Shown piece after piece: positions 12,447 through 24,829 of a DNA stretch of 64,000 bases; within the stretch, counting starts at the first letter, position 1; each line of letters begins with the position of its first letter. Origin of the DNA: Thalassia testudinum (lineage: Eukaryota > Streptophyta > Magnoliopsida > Alismatales > Hydrocharitaceae); the NCBI GenBank assembly GCA_037157565.1, contig JAZHRO010000024.1, positions 11,538,501 through 11,602,500 of the forward strand, given 5' to 3'. The notes below the pieces were generated by a model that saw only the letters and a list, made by a program, of their open reading frames with translations, was not told the DNA's origin and ran no database searches. The position numbers and the translations under genes were made by a program.

Positions 12447-12549
12447 AAGGGTAATTTTGCCTATCTAAATTGATTTTACACCTATCCAAAGTGAACTTGA
12501 TTTATAAGTTTAAGGTTCAGGATTCAGATTTATGGAAAAAAAATTTCAT

Positions 12550-12705
12550 ATATGAGAAGTGATTTTTCACTTGAAAGGTGATTTTTTACCTTAAGATCTA
12601 GGATCTATGATTTAGGGTTTAGGGTTTAGCGAAACATTAATGACTAAACTTTAAACCTTAAGGTGAAAAATCACATTTTAAATGTAAAATCACCTATCAT
12701 TCGTG
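12550..12705. repeat. Imperfect inverted repeat with telomere-like core
   Basis: GGTGATTTTTTACCTTAAG near 12580 pairs with CTTAAGGTGAAAAATCAC near 12658. Between the arms lies TTTAGGGTTTAGGGTTTAG, about 2.5 copies of the plant telomere unit, which is too short to be a telomere tract. Confidence 0.65.
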
Positions 12706-12719
12706 AAGAAACACTTGGA

Positions 12720-13000
12720 ATTTAATTTTGCACCTGTGTAAAAAAATATTGTACCGATATAAAAAATATTACACCGATGCAAAGTAGTTTAAGGTAAGGT
12801 GTAATCTTATTTTACACCAATACAAAAAAAATTTTACACCTGTGTAAAAAAATATTGCACCGATACAAAATAGTTTAAAATAAAATGTAATCTTATTTTA
12901 CACTTGTATAAAAAAAATTATACCGATATAAAATAATTTAAAGTAAGATTACATCGATAATATCTTACTCTATATCTGTGTAAATTTTTTAAAAGATACA
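12720..13000. repeat. Short degenerate repeat array (TTTACAC/GTGTAAA, CCGATA)
   Basis: The phrases ACACCTGTGTAAAAAAATAT, TGCACCGATACAAAATAG and TAATCTTATTTTACAC recur in the same order with a unit of roughly 100 bp, in about two to three degenerate copies. The TTTACAC...GTGTAAA pieces are partly self-complementary. No coding potential. Confidence 0.7.
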
Positions 13001-13507
13001 GAATAATTTTACACAAATACTTACCTATAAAAAAAAATTTATTATTAATTTAAATAGATCCCACCCCCATATCAATATTATTTTAATATATTAAAAAAAT
13101 TACCTTTACAACCCTACATCAATTTCTACATTTTTCAGACTTACATTCTTAGATTCTGTAGTTAACTTTTGTACAAAAGGATCGATTTGCATGAAATAAC
13201 GAAAAATCCACGATACTTTATGTAGAGTGGTCAACCTCTCCTGTCTAATATGAAGGATAGGCTAAACTTTATTCCACTGGTTAGACAGGTTAGCAAAGTA
13301 GGGGATGACTTCTTCAAGGAAGGTTAGAATATGCTAACAGTAAACTATAGGTTAAAGGTACGGAGAAGAAAAGTTAGGGGAGGAATCTTGAAATAAAAAA
13401 GGAAAATGAGAGGAGGTTCGGGGAGTACATGGCAGATTTAAAAGGACGTGATCATTAATATTCATTTTCGATGTAATCTTTTGTGATCAATTGCATTGGC
13501 TTACGGA

Positions 13508-13911
13508 GGTTGCGTTTGGGAGCGTTACTGGAGATGGAATAACTTTAATATTTAAGAGCGTAGAGGTGGGATAATAAATTTAATAAAAATATTTTATAAC
13601 TTTTTATTTTATATCAATTATTATCATTTTTTTTATATTATTTCAAAATTAAAATATATTAATATATATCTGCTTCAATTAATATATTTATTAAAATATA
13701 TTTATAATATTACATTAATTTTAATATATATTAAAATATATCTATTCTAATATAATATATATACTTACACTACATCGTAATATTAAAATATTATTTACTA
13801 ACATTATATTATCATATTCATTATTACAAACCTATCGATTAACTACCTTTCTTAACGTATCTCACTCTAATTCCTTATCTCAAAATTAACGAAACCTCCA
13901 ACCAAACACCG
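13508..13911. mobile_element. MITE-like element, about 400 bp
   Basis: The left end GGTTGCGTTTGGGAGCGTTA faces a right end whose complement reads GGTGTTTGGTTGGAGG. The inside is extremely A/T-rich. The ends are only roughly complementary and the target duplication is unclear (TTA-like on the left, TAA on the right), so the class is tentative. Confidence 0.5.
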
Positions 13912-16900
13912 TAATGCTTCATCTAACAAGATGACAGAAGATGAGAGCCATTGTTTGTGGGCTCCCAAATGATGCGAAGTGACGGGCCTCTATTTTTGAA
14001 GAAATGCTACATTTATCTACTTTTTGTCCATAAAGAAGGCCATTGAACATTTGACTGTCAATATTTTGCCTCATCCGGTCAATTGAAAGCCTTGCTAAAG
14101 CGATAGGAGTCAGAATGTTAGCATGGAGGTCGAGACCACCTTAGCTGGTAATGGGCCATCCAGTAGCTGTATTTTTAGCCTTTTTGACTTAGTGACCATG
14201 AAATTTGTAAGATGACAAAGTGTGTCGTTTTGCCAACAAAAAAAGAAAAGAAAAGAAAAAAAAAACATTGTTTATAAAATTTTGCATCCTCGACAATAGT
14301 CCGGTGAAAGTTCAAGTCAATATTAGGGAGGTAAAGTTGTATAAGTTATAATTACTGACTTAACTTATTTTTTTTAATTTTTAAAATTTTATAATGAGAG
14401 ATAACAAGCGATAAGACGTCAATAGATAATAAGAAAGTGTTATTGTTAGATTTTTATCCTCGGCAACGATGTAAAAAATATGAAGCGATCGGTCACGATT
14501 CATATAAAAAAATCGTCGTCGTCGTTGTAGTATATATCACAAATACAAACCATTGTCACTTTAATTTTATTTAATTACATAATTTTTACTGGTTTATTCT
14601 AAATCATTCACTGGGAGACAATTATTGATATACATTATTCTCTAAGTCTAACATTATTCTTTAATTATAAAAAAATCAATTTTATATACAATCATAAATG
14701 AATGAAGTGATGAATAGTCGATAAATGAAATAATAGCTTAATTATGTACAAAAGAATTAACTAAAATACTTGCAAACACCTAATTACAAACAAGTATCAA
14801 ACACTATAATTATATACTATATATTATTTATTTATAACTTATAATACTAATACTTACATATGTATACAATAATAAGTAATATTATATACTATACTAATTT
14901 AACTTAGTATATTAACATATATAGTAACATATATATATATACAGCGACAGACAAAAACATCGCTAAACCTTAGAAAGACTATGTACAAAACCTAAGGCAA
15001 AAATAAAATCTGTAGTGACACTTATTCGATCAACAGTGACGGATTAGTTTGACAGTAAAGTTATAAGGTTATTTATATACATATATAACTTAAACAACAC
15101 CTACACTACGTATACTTAATATACTTAAACTTATTATTTATAGTGTACACTTATACATACACTATACACTATATACACCATACTATATACACGTACATAT
15201 ACTTCCTCTCTTTGACTGCTTCTATTATCTTCTTTTACGACTCTCTTTCTCTGTTTGTTCTCTTACACTTAACCATTTCCCTTATCATCTTTTCCTTATC
15301 TCTGTTTTCTTTTTCAACACTTAGCCAGAGTGTTCGTTGTGTTTGCTCTTTTCCTCTCTTTTCTTCCCTTAACGCTTCCTTAAGCTCTACTTAGTTCAAA
15401 AATAGGTTTTAAGGTTGGCGGGCGACTTTTTCAAGGGATACATAACACCCTTAACGGGTGGATCAGACCTCTACTAGGGCTACCTTAATTTGTTTAATTA
15501 CCCATTTAATCTCGATTTAAGCTCAGTAACAGGCTTAATCAATCCCCTTGCACAGTATAGGGCTCCCGGTCCACACCGCACACCATCATCACAAATCATC
15601 ATAATACTTAGAACAATGCTCAAGGGATCGGGTTATGTTGTGCGCTGAGTGCATGATGATTAGTAAGCCCTTAGAAGAAAATCAATTTATAGCACTTTAG
15701 ACGTTCTTCACTGAACGATGTGGCGCTATTTGCACCATGCCTGAGCGTTGCAATTCAGCGCACCCGTGCTGATTTTGAGATTTTGGCCCTCGATTTGAGG
15801 GTCATAATTTCTTGTAAATTAAAATTAAATTATATGATAATAAATTATTTACATAGTACTATATAATTGTATAATTAATTTAGAAATTTAATTATATTTA
15901 CTGTATAAATAAATTCAGTAAAGTCTACAGTTTATACATACTGTATTTTGGATTTTATTTCTTAATTACGTATAAATTAGTTAATGTATGGTCTAATTGT
16001 TCTTATACAGTATTGATATACATATTAAAGTATTTAATAAATATTTTTATTATATTTTACAGGTTTTATTTCGATTTTATTTACATTTAAATAGCCTCTT
16101 TTGGACTATTTTATATGTAAATTAGATATAACTAATATAATACATTATAAATACAGTTAAATTAGCTTAATTTACTTAAAATACATTAGTACAAATATAC
16201 AGTATAAGTTAGTTTAGTTTTAAATTAAATTACTAATTTAATTTAATTTAATTTAATAACTTAACTAGTAACTTATTAAATTAATTATTTATTCTATATA
16301 TACAATTAAGATATGGTATAGGGTTCCTAATGTACATAATATACATATAAATACATATGTACAATATCAATACTAAATATGTTAATTTATAGGGTTTATT
16401 AATTTATATAGCTTATTAGTACATATAAATTAGTATAATTGATAAATAGTTATATAAATAAGCTATATATGGTTTAAGCTAACTTAAATACTTAAGTTAC
16501 ATTATATAATATATACATAAGTTATTTATACTTAATATATACCTAAATACTTAATTAGGTATTTTTAGGGTTTTTATGGGTTTTGTATATTTTGTGGAGA
16601 TAGGGGATGAGAAAGAAAGAGAGGGATGAGAAAAATTGAGATGTTTTTGGTGTTTTGATAGTTGAGTTCTTTTATTAAATTTCATTATATATTGAATCGT
16701 CGGCTGGTATGTTCTACTAAGTCGAGGGTTCAGAATATAATGAAACTTGGTATGAACTTAAAAGTATACATGATCTTCACTTTGACAGGTTTATTTTATT
16801 CTTTTATATTTTTTATAAGGTTTTTACTTATGTGCAAGTGAAGTACATTCTATGTCTTTAAAGAGTATTCTAAGTGAACCTAAGGCCTTGAATCCTAATC

Positions 16901-17699
16901 TAAAGGTTGGAAATGCAGTAAAAACATTCAGATATGCTCTATAGAATCTAAGAAATAGGTTCCAGCCATTAAACATGAATTTCATTTAATTTATCCTTTT
17001 AATTCCCAATATAGACAGTTAGGCACAAAAATAACTGACAATGAATGATTAAAACAATATACAAGCAATCTAAATGAGATTTAAAGATCATTTTAATCAC
17101 AAGAAAGCTTGTACACAATATATACAACATATAAAGGATGTCAGGTGTTCAAAATTTAATCCTAGCCTCTACTATTCTACAGAATTCAGACCATCCAACC
17201 AGCTGCAAAAGGAAGCAATCAGCTGTAGCAGAAGCCACCATCTGTAGACAGCAACTGCAGAGCATTCTAGATGGTCTAGGTAAAGCCCAGTCGTCTTAAC
17301 ATGTTCTCAGAACCTTGCTGCAATTTACAGAAATTAGAGAAAACAGATCTGCAGTAAGTCTGGAACCCACAGATCATCTTTTATCTACTGACTCAATCAA
17401 TTATATCTCAAATCAGACTTGAGAAAGCTTGATTAGAGATACAAAATAACTTGATCAGGAAATAAGAGATAGATTTGAATTGGAATGTAGCTGCATCATG
17501 CAGCAATTTACTATGTCTAGCTGGGATTAAAAAAAAACATAGAAATCTCTAAAACACATTTTGACAAAGGCTAAAATTCACATAAAAACCATTCTCAGAC
17601 ATGCAACTTTAAATCAAAGTCCCTTGTCAATATTATCACATCAAATTAGATCATAAAAATAACTAATCTAACACTTTCTAATGCTATAGACAGCATGTA
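13912..17699. other. A/T-rich region without a recognised gene
   Basis: Large parts of 14560-16560 are built of TA/AATT-rich sequence. A moderately GC-rich island at 15410-15790 has no open frame of note. From 17100 the sequence is the left flank of the 17705-25079 insertion nest and appears to continue at 25085. Confidence 0.5.
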
Positions 17700-17780
17700 A
17701 AAAGTGTAACGACCCGATTCCCGAGTCCCTATGAGACATGAGAATTGGACAGTTACGAATGTGGCTTCAAGACGTTTTTA

Positions 17781-17893
17781 AGACGTCTGGGAGGTAGCCC
17801 AGACATCTGACCAGACGTCTGGAACCCCTTCCAGACGTCTGGGAGGTGGCCCAGACATCTGACCAGACGTCTGGAACCCCTTCCAGACGTCTG
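17781..17893 (+). repeat. 52-bp tandem units carrying CAGACGTCTG palindromes
   Basis: AGACGTCTGGGAGGT/ATTT units start at 17781, 17833 and 17885, an exact 52-bp step. Each full unit holds AGACGTCT twice and the variant AGACATCT once. The array lies about 150-270 bp upstream of A1's TATA box, in the presumed U3. Confidence 0.95.
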
Positions 17894-18046
17894 GGATTTA
17901 AATTCTGCGACGTACGGGGTTGCGTCTGCACGAATGCGCGCGCAGACTTGCAACCGCCACCCGTTTTCCTCTTTTTCCGTCTCTCCTCCTGCAGGGCACA
18001 GTGCTGCTGCTGCTGCTCTCTCTCTCTCTCTCTCTCCCCGCGCGGC

Positions 18047-18055
18047 CTTATAAGG
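18047..18055 (+). promoter_or_regulatory. Probable TATA box of LTR A1 (CTTATAAGG)
   Basis: A TATAA core in a palindromic CTTATAAGG follows a (CT)n tract and precedes a GC-rich leader. The minus-strand copy A2 has the same site near 24761. A3, A4 and A5 have TATA-like sites at the matching place. Confidence 0.65.
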
Positions 18056-18371
18056 CCCTTGCCCCCTCCCTTGCTCTAATCTCCTCCGCTTTCTTCTTCT
18101 TCTTCTTCCAGCCGGTGCGAGAGTGAGCGAGCGGCGGCAGCAGCGGCCGCGACAAGTGTGCGGGAGGAGGTGTTGCGCGAGGGAGGAGACGCTCGACCGT
18201 GAGGGCTCGAACTTGCCGGGGCAGCTAGAGCCGGCCAGCGGGGGAGCAGCGGGCGTGGAGTGTCGTGGGAGGGCTGCTGCAGCTCGAGCAGCGGGCGGAC
18301 GGGGAGCGGCGCGGCCGTGCGTCGCGGGTGGAGAGCGAGTCGAGCTCTAATTCTGGAAGTTTTTCCAGAAT

Positions 18372-18780
18372 CAGACGTCTGGGTTTCCGACCAGACGACG
18401 GTGAAGACGTCTGGAGGACTATCCAGACGTCTGTCAAGTAAGTTATTTCGTCCTTCTTCCTTTTTCGCGCGTACGGCCATGCAGCCATCCGCCGCACCTT
18501 CGTCTGCAACCTGTTGTACTGAGAGAGAGGAGTGGATACGTGCAGGTTTTGCTCGGAAGGGCACGGGACTCGCAATCCAACGCGAATCGGACGTCTGGCC
18601 GCAGTGCCAGACGACGGAGAGGACTTCCAGACGTCCGGGTTGACCATCGGACGTCTGGGAATTAAGCCAGACGCCCCCGCAGGCTTTTGGACGTCTGAGG
18701 GATTATATAGAGCGAAGGTACCATCTGACCCACATTTTGAGACGTCTGGAAGAGGTTCCAGACGTCTGATTCTGGACTGT
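18372..18780 (+). repeat. Second AGACGTCT-palindrome array of A1
   Basis: At least five exact AGACGTCT sites (about 18373, 18402, 18423, 18741, 18758) plus GGACGTCT and AGACGTCC variants lie downstream of the TATA box. The same block occurs in A2 (~24030-24460 inverted), A3 (~59185-59580) and A4 (~63395-63720). Confidence 0.9.
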
Positions 18781-19064
18781 TTTGCCGTTTTCGACCCGTT
18801 TAGGGCCCGTTCGGAGTCTGTTTTCCGAGTTTCGAGTTGCATTCTTTTCAGAATAAAATCCTCTACCCGTTTACAGTAATTATTACTGTTCTGAGAAACT
18901 CCTTGTGTTTGATCCTTGTGTTAGGACCCCGTTCCATTGCAGTCTCGGGGGTTGCGGAGGCGCGCGGGATTTCTGACCATGCCCCCAGTACTCCCGTTGT
19001 AGCTGGTAGAGTGGCTTTTAAGTTACTTAATCAAATTTGTTACAATTGTGGAATAATTAGTAGA

Positions 19065-19206
19065 GTCTAGGGCACTGCATGAACCCTAGGACTGAGAAAC
19101 TAGATTGAATGATAGATCCTAGGGTATTGCATGAAACGTAGGATTGGAAACTAGATTGAATGATAGATCCTAGGGTACGGCATGAATCCTAGGACTGGAA
19201 AACTAG
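19065..19206 (+). repeat. Three-copy internal repeat of family A
   Basis: Units of about 55-60 bp with the phrase CCTAGGRCTGRRAAACTAG and GATAGATCCTAGGGTA. The same array recurs inverted in A2 (~23590-23750) and is interrupted by B2 in A3 (59868-59895 and 61600-61735). Confidence 0.85.
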
Positions 19207-20724
19207 TGATATGTATATAATATTGCAGTCTTGGAAAGGCGGACAGGAAATAATAGCTACCTGTAAATTGATTTAACCGCTGCCTGTTATAAGGAAATAA
19301 ATATGATTGAGAATATGGGTTGTATGAACATAAAACTGGAACGATGGAACCTAAATGTGCTGAGTTAAAAGAGCTGGAACCCTACGGGGAATTAGTAGAA
19401 CTCCTGGAAAGAGAATGGATGGAACTGAGAAAGAAAGATGTGGAAGTGTGTTGTCTCTTGGGTACGTAGTGTCAGGGGAAGCACCTGTTACCTGGTTAGT
19501 GCAGAGCGGAGCCAGCTGCCCCAGGGACCCGGGGTTAGGTCTGTCCACTTTGTACCGACTTTTGGCCCTCGTGTACATAGTACCGAGGAGAGCTACTAGT
19601 GTAGAGTGAGTACTAGCTACCCTACGGGCCCCGGGGTGCTGCTAGCTCACCTACACAGACTTGTTAGGCCCACTGGGCAAACCAAGGTAATCAGGCGAGG
19701 GTGCGCGGACTGTGGAGGGGCAAGGCCCCTGTTTGGTTACTGTGGAGGGGTTGGACCCCTGTTACTGAGAGGGCTCTGCCCTATACTGGTTCCGTGCTGT
19801 GCTTTGGGCGCACTCGTTAACGGAAACGACTGACCGCGTGCCAGTGCGGGGTAGCTACCCGTGTGTTTATCGCGCGTGCCGTAGTCACCGTTACGTCTGT
19901 CAGTGACCTTGGGGTGGTTGACTGAGAGTAGGATCACCATGGGGGACTCTCCCGGCCAGGAGAGCACCACGTGTTACTTCTACTTTTCGGAAAAGACTGC
20001 AATCAAGATTGTTCTCATGAGGAACATTCGAGATCAAGTGAAGAATCTGAGAAATAGATAAATTGTGAAACAATAGAAAGACGTAAATAAAGGAAGAAAG
20101 AAAATAAAACAGCCACTGTACACTTTACTGCTTCTTTAGTTTTAGCTGCCACTCTACTCAACGTTTCGCTGACGTGTTACACTCGTTACTTTTCAGGACC
20201 AGGTGTTGAGCAGCCAGGGTCAGCGGCTGCAGAGGATGCTGAGCCGAGTAGGGTCCAGTAGAGTTACCGCAGTTCTTTTTGTACCCCTTTCGTTCCATTG
20301 TAGTGAGTAGTTCTTGTTACTCTCTGTGTTGGTGCTAGAGCACCACGATCATTTATTTTGATGATAACAAAACACGTGTTATTTAACATTTGCAATTTGA
20401 GTCCTAGATTTCAGGTCAATTGCAAATGAGGACGTGTTTAGACGGAGTTCGAGCTCGCATCCAGGACGGATTGGAGGAGCTTGACGGAAAATAGAGGAGG
20501 TTCGCGTGGAGCGAAAGATTGGAGATGGAAGACAAGAAGAATATGATAGATTCTTTTTTATCCTTTCATGTATCTCTTGTATTTATTTTCTTGCTCTTTA
20601 TTTTCTTTAGACATTATGTTAAAGAGCCTCAAAGAACCCTAACAGTAGTCCTAGGAACACCTGCACAACCCTAGGATACGTAGGTTTTCTGTAGAACACT
20701 TAGAAAACCAATATAGGGTTAAAA

Positions 20725-21290
20725 CTGACTTTCCAGACGTCTAATTCACGAATCAGACGTCTGATAAAGGATTTTAAGACGTCTGACAGTTGTTTCAGAC
20801 GTCTGATAACTGTTAGGCTGGACATAGTTAGTTCTGTCTGATGAATTCAGACGTCCAGACCTTATACCAGACGTCTTAGGAGACGTCTGATGACTTTGCC
20901 AGACGTCCAGTTAGTGGACCGTTGGCTGGCTTAGAAGACACTCAAGAATATGACCGTTAGAGCCTTATCAGACGTCCATAGGACTTCACAGACGTCTGAT
21001 AAATGACCGTTTTGCCTCGGCTGACCCAAAATCTCTTCTCAGAGATTTTCTAGCCGTTGCAACGTTTGGAAATCAATTCCCACGGTAAAAGTAGGTTTCC
21101 AGACGTCCAGACTTAGTGCCAGACGTCCTCTATGTCGTCTGATGGACTTGTACAAAAACCCTGTTTAGATCTGATTCAAGTCAGGGAGAAACCCGCATAG
21201 AATCAGACGTCTGACCTTGGAATCAGACGTCTTAAAGTGGCCTTCCAGACGTCTGATGCCAGAGTTAGACGTCTGATAACCCTGTGAAGT
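20725..21290 (+). promoter_or_regulatory. AGACGTCT-palindrome array in the U3 of B1
   Basis: About eleven exact AGACGTCT sites and several AGACGTCC variants, often extended to TCAGACGTCTGA. The first four (about 20733, 20754, 20778, 20797) are only 19-24 bp apart. They end about 100 bp before the TATA box. The ACGT core is the class of site bound by plant bZIP factors; binding here is inference. Confidence 0.85.
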
Positions 21291-21386
21291 GTAATCATTG
21301 TCCTGATTTCGGCCTGATTCTCTTGGGCTTTGCACCCAACGGCTATGGAAGCTTTTCCAAGCCTTCCAAAGCCTTCCTAAGGCCTC

Positions 21387-21394
21387 TATAAATA
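21387..21394 (+). promoter_or_regulatory. TATA box of LTR B1 (TATAAATA)
   Basis: CCTCTATAAATAGAGGGG, a canonical plant TATA box, conserved exactly in B2 at 60952-60959. Transcription would begin roughly 30 bp downstream. Confidence 0.85.
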
Positions 21395-24300
21395 GAGGGG
21401 AACCTTTGTAACTTAAAAATACACCTAGAAACACAAGATACACACTAAGAGAAACAAGAGACACACCTAAGCAACTTAGTTCCACTCTTTTGTGTCCAAT
21501 TGAGGCCCTTGCTCTCCAAGCTCTAGCTTCATTCTCTTGAGAGCATCAAGCCTTCGCGCGCCCGCTCTCCCGGCGTTGATAACGAGAGCGACGTAGCGCC
21601 ATCGCGTGGCACACGCACCGCGTCATCATCGACGCACTCCTTGCAAAGGGGAGTTTCCTATTTCCTATAGAAGCTAGGTTTAATTTTGTTGGCTCTATAG
21701 GACTGTTGTTTTATTTTATCTTTGTATTTTGGTTGGGTATTCGCTTTGCGAATTCCCGTCTCCTTCGTGGGACAAAATCCTTCTCGTGGAGAGAAGGGGT
21801 TGAGGAACGCTACCCTCGTACTTGTAGCGTGGTTGTATTGAGGTTGAATCACCCTCGTTCAAAGTGATTTGGTTAGTGGATTTGATCAACTAGGTTGATC
21901 GGAAAATCCTAACTCGAGAGGGTTAGGTGGTGGTTTTTACCCGGGTTGGGTTTCCACCTAAAAATTACTTGTGTACATTTTGTGATTGCCTATTTTGTGA
22001 TATTGCTTTATATTTTTATTTCCGCAATTTTATTACGTCACCCCTCCTAGTAGGGAACCTTCACTCTGTACTTTTCTTCACTTGTAGTTCATGTTATGTT
22101 ATAAATGTTGTTCTACTGTTGTGGTGGTACATGCTGTAGTAGTTCCTTTTCTTACTGCTGTATTTTTATTACTGCTAGTTATATTCATGCTGAATGTGGT
22201 TTATTTTACTGCTCTTTTGGTTACTTCCTCGTTGGATGACTAGGTCTTGGGATTAGTCGAGTCGGTTCGATTCTCGTGTCTTGTAGGGACTCGGGAATCG
22301 GGTCGTTACAAGACCGACTTGACTAATCCCAAGACCTAGTCGTCCCACGAGGAAGTAATCAAAAGAGCAGTAAAATAACCCACATTCAGCATGAATATAA
22401 CTAGCAGTAACAAAATATAGCAGTAAGAAAAGGAACTACTACAGTATACACCACCACAACAGTAGAATAACAAATATGTACATAACATGAAGCTTACAAT
22501 AAAGAAGTACAAAGAGTAACAAGAAAAGTACTCACTACAGTGGAAGAAAAGTACAAAAAGAACTGCGGGTAACTCTACTGGACCCTACTAGGCCTAGCAG
22601 CCTCTGCAGACGCTGACCCTGGCTGCTCAACACCTAGTCCTGAAAAGTAACGAGTGTAACACGTCAGCGAAACGCTGAGTAGAGTGGCAGCTAAAAGCTA
22701 AAGAAGCAGTAGAGTGTACAATAGCTGTTATATCTTTACTTTCTTTATTTACGTCTTTCTATTATTTCACGATTTATTTATTTCTCAGATCCTTCACTTG
22801 ATCTCGAATGTTCCTCGTGGGAACGATCTTGATTGCAGTCTTTTTCGAAAAGTAGAAGTAACACGTGGTGCTCTCCTGGCCGGGAGAGTCCCCCGTGGTG
22901 GTCCTACCCTCAGTCAACCACCCTAAGGTTGCTGACAGACGTAACGGTGACTACGGCACGCGCGATAAGCGCATGGGTAGCTACCCCGCACTGGCACGCG
23001 GTCAGTCGTTTTTGTTAACAGGTGCGCTCAAAACACAGCACGGAACCAGTATAGGGCAGAGCCCTCTCAGTAATAGGGGTCCAACCCCTCCACAGTCTGC
23101 GCACCCTCGCCTGACTACCTTGGTTTGCCCAGTGGGCCTAACAAGTCGGTGTAGGAGGCTAGCAGAACCTCGGGGCCCGTGGGGTAGCTAGTGCTCTCCC
23201 TACACTAGTAGCTCTCCTTGGTACTGCGTACGCGAGGGCCAGCAAGTCGGTGTACAGTGGCCAAACCCATCTCGGTCTCAACCCGAGGGCGGCAAGCTCC
23301 CCTCTACACCAAGAGGTAAGGTGTGCTCTCTTTGGTACCACGTACCCAAGAGACAACACACTTCCCTATTTCACTTTCTCAGTTCCATTCTATTCTCTTT
23401 CCAGGAGTTATACTCCTAATTCCCCGTAGGGTTCATGTCCTTTTCGTTTGGCCATTTAGGTTTCACCGTTCCAGTTTTATGTTCATACAACCTATGTTCT
23501 CAATCATATTTATTCATTCATAACAGGCAGCTGTTAATCAATTTACAGGCAGTTATTATTTCCTTTCTACTTTCCAAGACTGCAATATTTATATATTTCA
23601 CTAGTTTTCCAGTCCTAGGATTCATGCCGTACCCTAGGATCTATCATTCAATCTAATTTTCCAGTCCTAGGATTCATGCAAAACCCTATGATCTATCCTT
23701 CAATCTAGTTTCTCAGTCCTAAGATTCATGCAATGCCCTAGACTTTATTAATTGTTCCCCAATTGTAACAATTTTTGTTAAATAAATTAAAAGCCACTCT
23801 ACCAGCTACAACGGGAGTACTGAGGCGTGGTCGACAATCCCGCGTGCCTCCGCAACCCCCAAGACTGTAATGGAACGGGGTCCTAACACAAGGATCAAGC
23901 ACAAGGAGTTTCTCAGAACGGTATACAATTACTGTAAACGGGTAGAGGATTTTATTCTGGAAAGAACGCAACTCGAAACACGGAAAACGAACTCCGAATG
24001 GGCCCTAAACGGGTCGAAAACGACGAAACTGTCCAAAATCAGACGTCTGGAACCTCTTCCAGACGTCTTAAAAGGTGGGTCAGATTGTACCTTAGCTCTA
24101 TGTAGTCCTTCAGACATTCAGAAGCCTGCTAGGGCGTCTGGCTTAGTTCCCAGACATCCGGTTGTCACCCCGGACGTCTGGAAGTCCTTTCCGTTGTCTG
24201 GCACTGCGGCCAGACGTCTGATTTACGTGGGATGGAGAGCCCTCGTGCCCTCCCGAGCGGAACCTGCGCACACACACTCCTGCTCTCAGCACGACGAAGC

Positions 24301-24829
24301 GCAGACGAAGTCGCGACGGACGGCTGCATGGCCGTACGCTCGAAAAAGGAAGAAGAGAGAAATATCTTACCTGTCAGACGTCTGGATAGTCCTCCAGACA
24401 TCTTCTCCGTCGTCTGGTCGTACGCCTAGACGTCTGATTCTGGAAAATCTTCCAAAATCAGAGCCCGACTCGCTCTCCGCCCGCGACGCACGGCCGCGCC
24501 GCGCCCCGTCCGCCTGTTGCCCGAGCTGTAGCAGCCCCTCCGCGACACCCCACGCCCGCCGCTCCCCTGCCGGCCGGCTCTAGCTACCCTGACTAGCTCG
24601 AACCCTCACGGTCGAGCTTCTTCCTTCCGCTCGCAACCCTCCTTCCTGCACGCTCGCCGCGGCCGTTGCTGCTGCCGCTCGCTCGCGCTCTTGCACTGGC
24701 AGGGAGAAGGAGAAGAGGAAGGCGGAGGAGATGAGGGTGAGAGAGAGGGCGAGGGCGTCCTTATAAGGCCGCGCGGGGAGAGAGAGAAAAAGAGGGGCGA
24801 GAGCGGCGGGTGCTGTCTGCGCGCTCAGG

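Larger units (their letters stand above)
20327..22063 (+). mobile_element. Family B solo LTR copy B1, 1737 bp
   Basis: Starts TGTTGGTGCTAGAGCACC and ends GGGAACCTTCA. CTCTG lies on both sides (20322-20326 and 22064-22068), a perfect 5-bp target duplication. It contains a palindrome array upstream of a strong TATA box at 21387 and no coding sequence, so it is a solo LTR rather than a full element. It matches B2 closely along its whole length but sits at a different point of its family A host. The parent superfamily is not shown by the sequence. Confidence 0.9.
17748..22309 (+). mobile_element. Family A solo LTR copy A1 (carries B1)
   Basis: A1 runs from about GTTACGAATGTGG at 17748-17750 to GGGTCGTTACA at 22309. 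Without the inserted B1 it is about 2.8 kb, nearly the same as A2. It lies in the opposite direction inside A2, flanked by GGAC (left) and AGACC (right), a slightly decayed copy of a 5-bp GGACC target duplication. Order inside: AGACGTCT array, (CT)n tract, TATA box at 18047, GC-rich leader, second AGACGTCT array (18372-18780), three CCTAGG-phrase repeats at ~19065-19206, then a region shared by all family A copies (TTAGGCCCACTGGGC, CCAGGAGAGCACCACGTG). No conserved ORF. Confidence 0.8.

Noticed and set aside
12605..12630. Telomere repeat (TTTAGGG)
   Set aside because: Only about 2.5 units, inside an A/T-rich inverted repeat; far too short for telomere origin.
20725..21290. Looks like a CRISPR-type array: short palindromic units spaced by 20-50 bp
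   Set aside because: The units vary, the spacers are not uniform, the host is a plant, and the array lies in the U3 of an LTR with TG...CA ends and target duplications.
17705..22309. A 4.6 kb DNA transposon with ~42-bp terminal inverted repeats (TGTAACGACCCG ... CGGGTCGTTACA)
   Set aside because: The matching ends belong to two different LTRs. The left 43 bp complete A2's 3' end, and the right end is A1's 3' end; the lengths and flanking duplications fit nested solo LTRs better.
23870..24583. 237-codon open frame on the plus strand
   Set aside because: It lies within LTR A2, is Arg/Ser/Pro-rich because of the GC-rich palindrome sequence, and is not kept open in the other family A copies.
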